Part shown: positions 61,801 through 64,000 of the stretch, piece after piece
How the letters are laid out: each line of letters begins with the position of its first letter
How positions within the stretch are numbered: the stretch's first letter is position 1
Assembly (NCBI RefSeq): GCF_001584145.1
Contig: NZ_CP013232.1
Span: 2,232,001 to 2,296,000, forward strand
From: Collimonas fungivorans
GTDB lineage: Bacteria > Pseudomonadota > Gammaproteobacteria > Burkholderiales > Burkholderiaceae_D
DNA length: 64,000 bases
Reading direction: 5' to 3'
Translations under genes and position numbers: made by a program
Notes under the pieces: model-generated
The model's database searches: none
Told to the model about the DNA's origin: nothing
The model's input: the letters and a program-made list of their open reading frames with translations, nothing else

Positions 61801-63333
61801 GGTGCGCGATGCGGCCGGAACGCCGTCCGAGAAATCCATGCGCGGTAGCGGGTGCGGTATGGCGACCAGGGTAATCAGCCAGTTGACCATGGCGTGCGCT
61901 AGCTGGCTGCTGGCAACCAGGGCCAGCGCTGCAACCACGGCCAGCAGCCAGTGGCTGGCGCCGTCGGCATGAGCTTTGAAGGCAATGCCGGCGGTGGCGG
62001 CGAGGGTGATCAGCACAATGCTGCCGAGGTAGCAGCTCAAGGGCGCAGCCTTGCCCATGCGCCGGAGCGCCTCCAGCGGCGACAGCTTGAATCCCACGGC
62101 CTGCTCCAGCTGCGGCAGTCCCTGGCCTATCAGGTAATAGCCGACATGCGCACGACGCTGGTCGGCGCTGTCTTGCGCGGCATGGACGGCGGCGAGCCGG
62201 ACCGCATGCCCGGCGATTTCAAATTCCGACAAGCTGCTGTGGCGGGCGATTCTCTCGATCACATGCCGGTAGTGGTCGCGGGTAGAAAAATCCATGCGGG
62301 CATAGACGTCGACCGGGTCCTTGCGCAAGGTATGGTCGACCACGCTCATGGTTTCAACAAATTCGCGCCAGTCCATGGCGCTCAGGAAGCGCAGGCTGCC
62401 GATGCTGTTGCTGATCGATACCTGGTCGGCGGCTTGCTGCTGTGTCTCAAGCTGGACCAGCTGTTCGATGGTCTGGCCGGATTCGGCCAGCCGTTGCGAC
62501 AGCCAAGTCATGGGCAGCGTCAGCGCCGGGCTTTGCCCTTGCAGGCGGCGCACCAGTTCGGCCACGAACGAACTATCCATGGGCGGATCGGAACGCGCCA
62601 TGTCGGCTACCAGCAGGATCAGGTTGCCGGGATCGTTTTCGGCGCTTTCCACCATGGCGTCGGCCCAGGAATCGGCGAGGTTGCGGTTGAAACTGGTGAG
62701 CGCCAGACGGGCGGCGACGCGCCGCAGGTTTTCGATCAGCGCCAGGCGCAGCATGATGGGAATCGCCCACAATTCGCCCAGTTTCAGGGGCGTGACCTGC
62801 TGGTAGGCGGCCACAAAGCGGCTCAGGCTTTCCGGATCGACGCGGCCGTCGCCGTGGGAAATGGTTTCCAGCGCAATGTCATAGACCCGCGGCCGGCCGG
62901 CCGAGCTGCCGCGCAGCAGGCGCGGCAATTCCCTGCTGTAGTTCTTCGGCAGGTGCCGCTTGGCGGTGCGGATCTGTTCTTCGATCAGGTAAAAATTGTC
63001 GAGCAGCCATTCCGCCGCCGGCGTCACCTGGCGGCTGGCCCGGATCGCTTCGGTCAGCAGACTGCAGGCGTCGATGATGACTTTTTCATTGTCGGCCAGG
63101 CGCGACAGCAGCTGGTCGCGTCCGCGTTCGCTGCTGAGCTTGTGGGCGTTGGCCAGCACCCGGCCGTGCTGTTCCATCTGCAGGGCGCTGAACAGCTCCG
63201 CGCGCAACGGCAATTCATCATTCGCCGGATCATTGCTCAGGCTGCCAGGCAGCAGGGCATTTTTGATGTCGAGCATATTGTCGCGAAATGCCCGGCGTAA
63301 TGATTCGCGCAGTGGTTCGTTATTTGATTTCAA
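58804..63333 (-). CDS. ndvB: Cyclic beta-1,2-glucan synthase, N-terminal part (GT84)
   Basis: A 1,509-residue ORF forming the N-terminal half of the inner-membrane cyclic glucan synthase, which makes periplasmic cyclic beta-1,2-glucans for osmotic adaptation and host interaction. Hydrophobic segments lie around residues 435-490 and 870-1010. The glycosyltransferase domain shows the acidic motif ITLDTDTELPRDAA near residue 656 and RHRWIRGDWQ near residue 795, plus GKGIYDVDAFEQ. The final residues DDLVIAPMHR replace the family's continuing sequence (APYASMxALM), because the frame shifts one base at 58817-58820. Full NdvB is typically about 2,800-2,900 residues; the two ORFs together give about 2,936. 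Confidence 0.92.
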   Translation of the reverse strand: MKSNNEPLRESLRRAFRDNMLDIKNALLPGSLSNDPANDELPLRAELFSALQMEQHGRVLANAHKLSSERGRDQLLSRLADNEKVIIDACSLLTEAIRASRQVTPAAEWLLDNFYLIEEQIRTAKRHLPKNYSRELPRLLRGSSAGRPRVYDIALETISHGDGRVDPESLSRFVAAYQQVTPLKLGELWAIPIMLRLALIENLRRVAARLALTSFNRNLADSWADAMVESAENDPGNLILLVADMARSDPPMDSSFVAELVRRLQGQSPALTLPMTWLSQRLAESGQTIEQLVQLETQQQAADQVSISNSIGSLRFLSAMDWREFVETMSVVDHTLRKDPVDVYARMDFSTRDHYRHVIERIARHSSLSEFEIAGHAVRLAAVHAAQDSADQRRAHVGYYLIGQGLPQLEQAVGFKLSPLEALRRMGKAAPLSCYLGSIVLITLAATAGIAFKAHADGASHWLLAVVAALALVASSQLAHAMVNWLITLVAIPHPLPRMDFSDGVPAASRTLVAVPTILSSKQNIDSLTEALEVRFLANRDVNLRFCLLTDFADAEAEVLPEDALLLRHIEHNIEELNGKYRQDHGDNFLLLHRPRRWNPLEKTWMGYERKRGKLADLNALLRDGAADTFSLIVGDIEDLGNVRYVITLDTDTELPRDAARQFVATMAHPLNRARYDASRQRVVEGYGILQPRVAVSLPSAGASYYELLCGGETGIDPYTRTVSDVYQDIFGEGSFVGKGIYDVDAFEQTLKDRMPENRVLSHDLLEGCYARAGLLSDVQLYEQYPSRYSADVSRRHRWIRGDWQIASWLLPRVPGARDAASGKIGHHRNPLSPLSRWKLFDNLRRSVFPFALTALLLSGWIGLPSAWFWTAAALGILLIPSLCASILSLLRKPDDVLLRQHLSASLHATLQHFAHAALTLIFLPYEAALNLDAIVRTQWRILVSHRKLLEWQPSSEAGRQASNSLLSYYRSMWIAPALALATAAWLVISNPPALQAAAPILLLWWLSPFIAYWISQPIARRAAQLSHEQTQFLKSLSRKMWLFFETYVGPEDNWLPLDNVQEHPVAVVARRTSPTNIGLSLLANLSACDFGYIPSGQLLERTQNTFQTLASLERYQGHFYNWYDTQYLKPLHPIYVSTVDSGNLAGHLLTLRPGLSELLDTPIFEARVFSGIRDTYEILRDTAGGGPLAKLVQFEKDLQDACDCAPATLTVAHDCLQGLSHCAAGFVAGLDTVPDTQLNVWARALASQCREALNELDILAPWISALAPAEWITKLPQLDQIPTLRQLAKTHADLAPLLEPGLAGVGDAPKSETLAALSQLVAEGSRHAAERMLLIEQLVTQAGEFARMEYGFLYDPATHLLAIGYNVSERRRDVSFYDLLASEARLATFVAIAQGQVPQESWFALGRQLTIAGGDPILLSWSGSMFEYLMPLLVMPNFENTLLGQTYESAVKRQIEYGMQRGVPWGISESGYHTFDASLNYQYRAFGVPGLGFKRGLGDDLVIAPMHR

Positions 63334-63569
63334 TTCCGAAGTTTCTATTTATGCAATGAACCTGGAGAGAACCGGATCGCATGGCGTGCAAGAGTCAGAG
63401 ATCCGGTTCTGGCCCGGCCGGACCTCCTTGCTGGGAGAAGAGGCTGGGGACGGTAGAAATTGAGACCGCAGGAGTAGGGACTGATGCGCCGCGGACTGAT
63501 TTCCTGCGGACCCCCTGCGTATTACAGCTTAACAGCTTCCCGGGATAATTTTTTAATATCAACCTGCTA
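63334..63569. other. Upstream region of ndvB
   Basis: About 235 bp that must contain the ndvB promoter (read leftward). Apart from an AT-rich patch near 63546-63560, I see no clear operator, small gene or RNA. Confidence 0.35.
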
Positions 63570-63611
63570 CTGATCCGGCCGCTGCAGCTAAGGTCGCAGC
63601 GGCCGGATCAG
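63570..63611. repeat. Perfect 16-bp inverted repeat (hairpin)
   Basis: CTGATCCGGCCGCTGC and GCAGCGGCCGGATCAG pair perfectly around a ten-base loop, 65 bp after the end of the Nramp-like gene. It may be its terminator, although no T tract follows, or a REP-type repeat. Confidence 0.7.
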
Positions 63612-63675
63612 GCTACGTCAACAGGCGGAAAAATTCAGTGCGCTGCCGCACATAGTGAAAATCCGAGAGACTGGT

Positions 63676-64000
63676 TTATTTCCCCAGGGTCCAGAACATC
63701 GTCAATACGGCCAGCGCCATGGCGCCGGTGCAGACCCAGCCCAATATCTTCAGCCTGGCGTCAATCACGAACTGTCCCATGATCTTGGGATGGGCCGCCA
63801 TCAGCATCATGACCACCATGATGGGCACCGAAATGACGCCGTTGATTACCGCGCTCCAGTACAAGGCCTTGATCGGATCGATCGGGGTGAAGCAGAGCAC
63901 CACGCCGACGGCGGTCGAGACGGCGATGATGCCGTAGAATTTTTTGGCCGCTGCGGGTTTCAGCTCCAGGCTGTTTTTCCAGTGGAATGCACCCGCCATG
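63676..64000 (-). CDS. Nramp family divalent metal transporter, C-terminal part (truncated by window end)
   Basis: At least 107 residues of an integral membrane protein with three hydrophobic helices. FYGIIAVSTAVGVVLCFTPIDPIKALYWSAVINGVISVP (in part) matches the C-terminal helices of Nramp/MntH-like transporters, which import Mn(II) or Fe(II) with protons. The frame is open to the edge of the window, so the true start lies beyond 64000 on the minus strand, and the ATG near 63999 is internal. The metal-binding motif of helix 1 is outside the window. Confidence 0.75.
   Translation of the reverse strand, partial: MAGAFHWKNSLELKPAAAKKFYGIIAVSTAVGVVLCFTPIDPIKALYWSAVINGVISVPIMVVMMLMAAHPKIMGQFVIDARLKILGWVCTGAMALAVLTMFWTLGK

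Noticed and set aside
1..64000. tRNA, rRNA, CRISPR or prophage
   Set aside because: No cloverleaf-like gene, rRNA sequence, regularly spaced repeat array or phage gene cluster was recognised by reading; no dedicated RNA search could be run.

Overview
The window is a GC-rich chromosomal segment of a betaproteobacterium, most likely Oxalobacteraceae (a Collimonas/Herbaspirillum-like organism). This rests on the dapA-bamC-metallo-beta-lactamase order, betaproteobacterial housekeeping genes, a complete malonate decarboxylase operon, and the overall gene mix. It holds about 50 protein genes. I saw no tRNA, rRNA, CRISPR array, prophage or complete insertion sequence. No database search was run, and all family names come from motifs and remembered sequence similarity.

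Layout. 1-2.1 kb: end of a haem-copper oxidase operon (subunits III and IV), then a convergent NagX-like acyltransferase. 2.2-7.8 kb: a permease, the heat-shock protease HtpX, YciO, a site-2 protease, TrpS and a methyltransferase. 7.9-10.8 kb: dapA, bamC and an MBL hydrolase. 10.9-13.6 kb: an extremely alanine-rich lipoprotein with an 18-bp palindrome upstream, an AT-rich gap, the ribosomal oxygenase RoxA, and SlyD. 13.7-20 kb: a degenerate metallophosphoesterase coupled to mutS (which carries an apparent C-terminal frameshift), a TonB/TolA-like protein and a BaiN-like flavoprotein. 20-24 kb: ilvD, metC and an Lrp regulator. 24-30.8 kb: a GDSL autotransporter followed by a REPIN-like inverted repeat, a DUF2242 lipoprotein, a metal-dependent hydrolase/TetR divergon, and mnmH-selD for selenouridine in tRNA. 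30.8-35.1 kb: a DUF2946/TonB-receptor/PepSY operon that looks like metal uptake.

35.3-39.7 kb is the most unusual region. Four tightly packed genes encode a fatty-acid-hydroxylase-family enzyme, a fatty acid desaturase, a DarB-like ketosynthase fused to a haem-oxygenase-like di-metal oxidase domain, and a protein of unknown function. I read this as a small, possibly undescribed lipid pathway.

41.8-54.2 kb is a malonate catabolism island: a GntR regulator, a TRAP transporter, mdcACDEG, a MITE-like palindromic element whose right end supplies the annotated mdcB start codon, mdcB, an ABC-type binding protein, mdcH, and a LysR regulator. 54.5-63.3 kb holds a cyclic beta-1,2-glucan synthase (NdvB) split into two reading frames by an apparent single-base loss in a C run, the same kind of lesion as in mutS. 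The window ends inside an Nramp-type metal transporter.

Two apparent frameshifts at short C/G runs raise the possibility of sequencing error, so the integrity of mutS and ndvB should be judged with that in mind.
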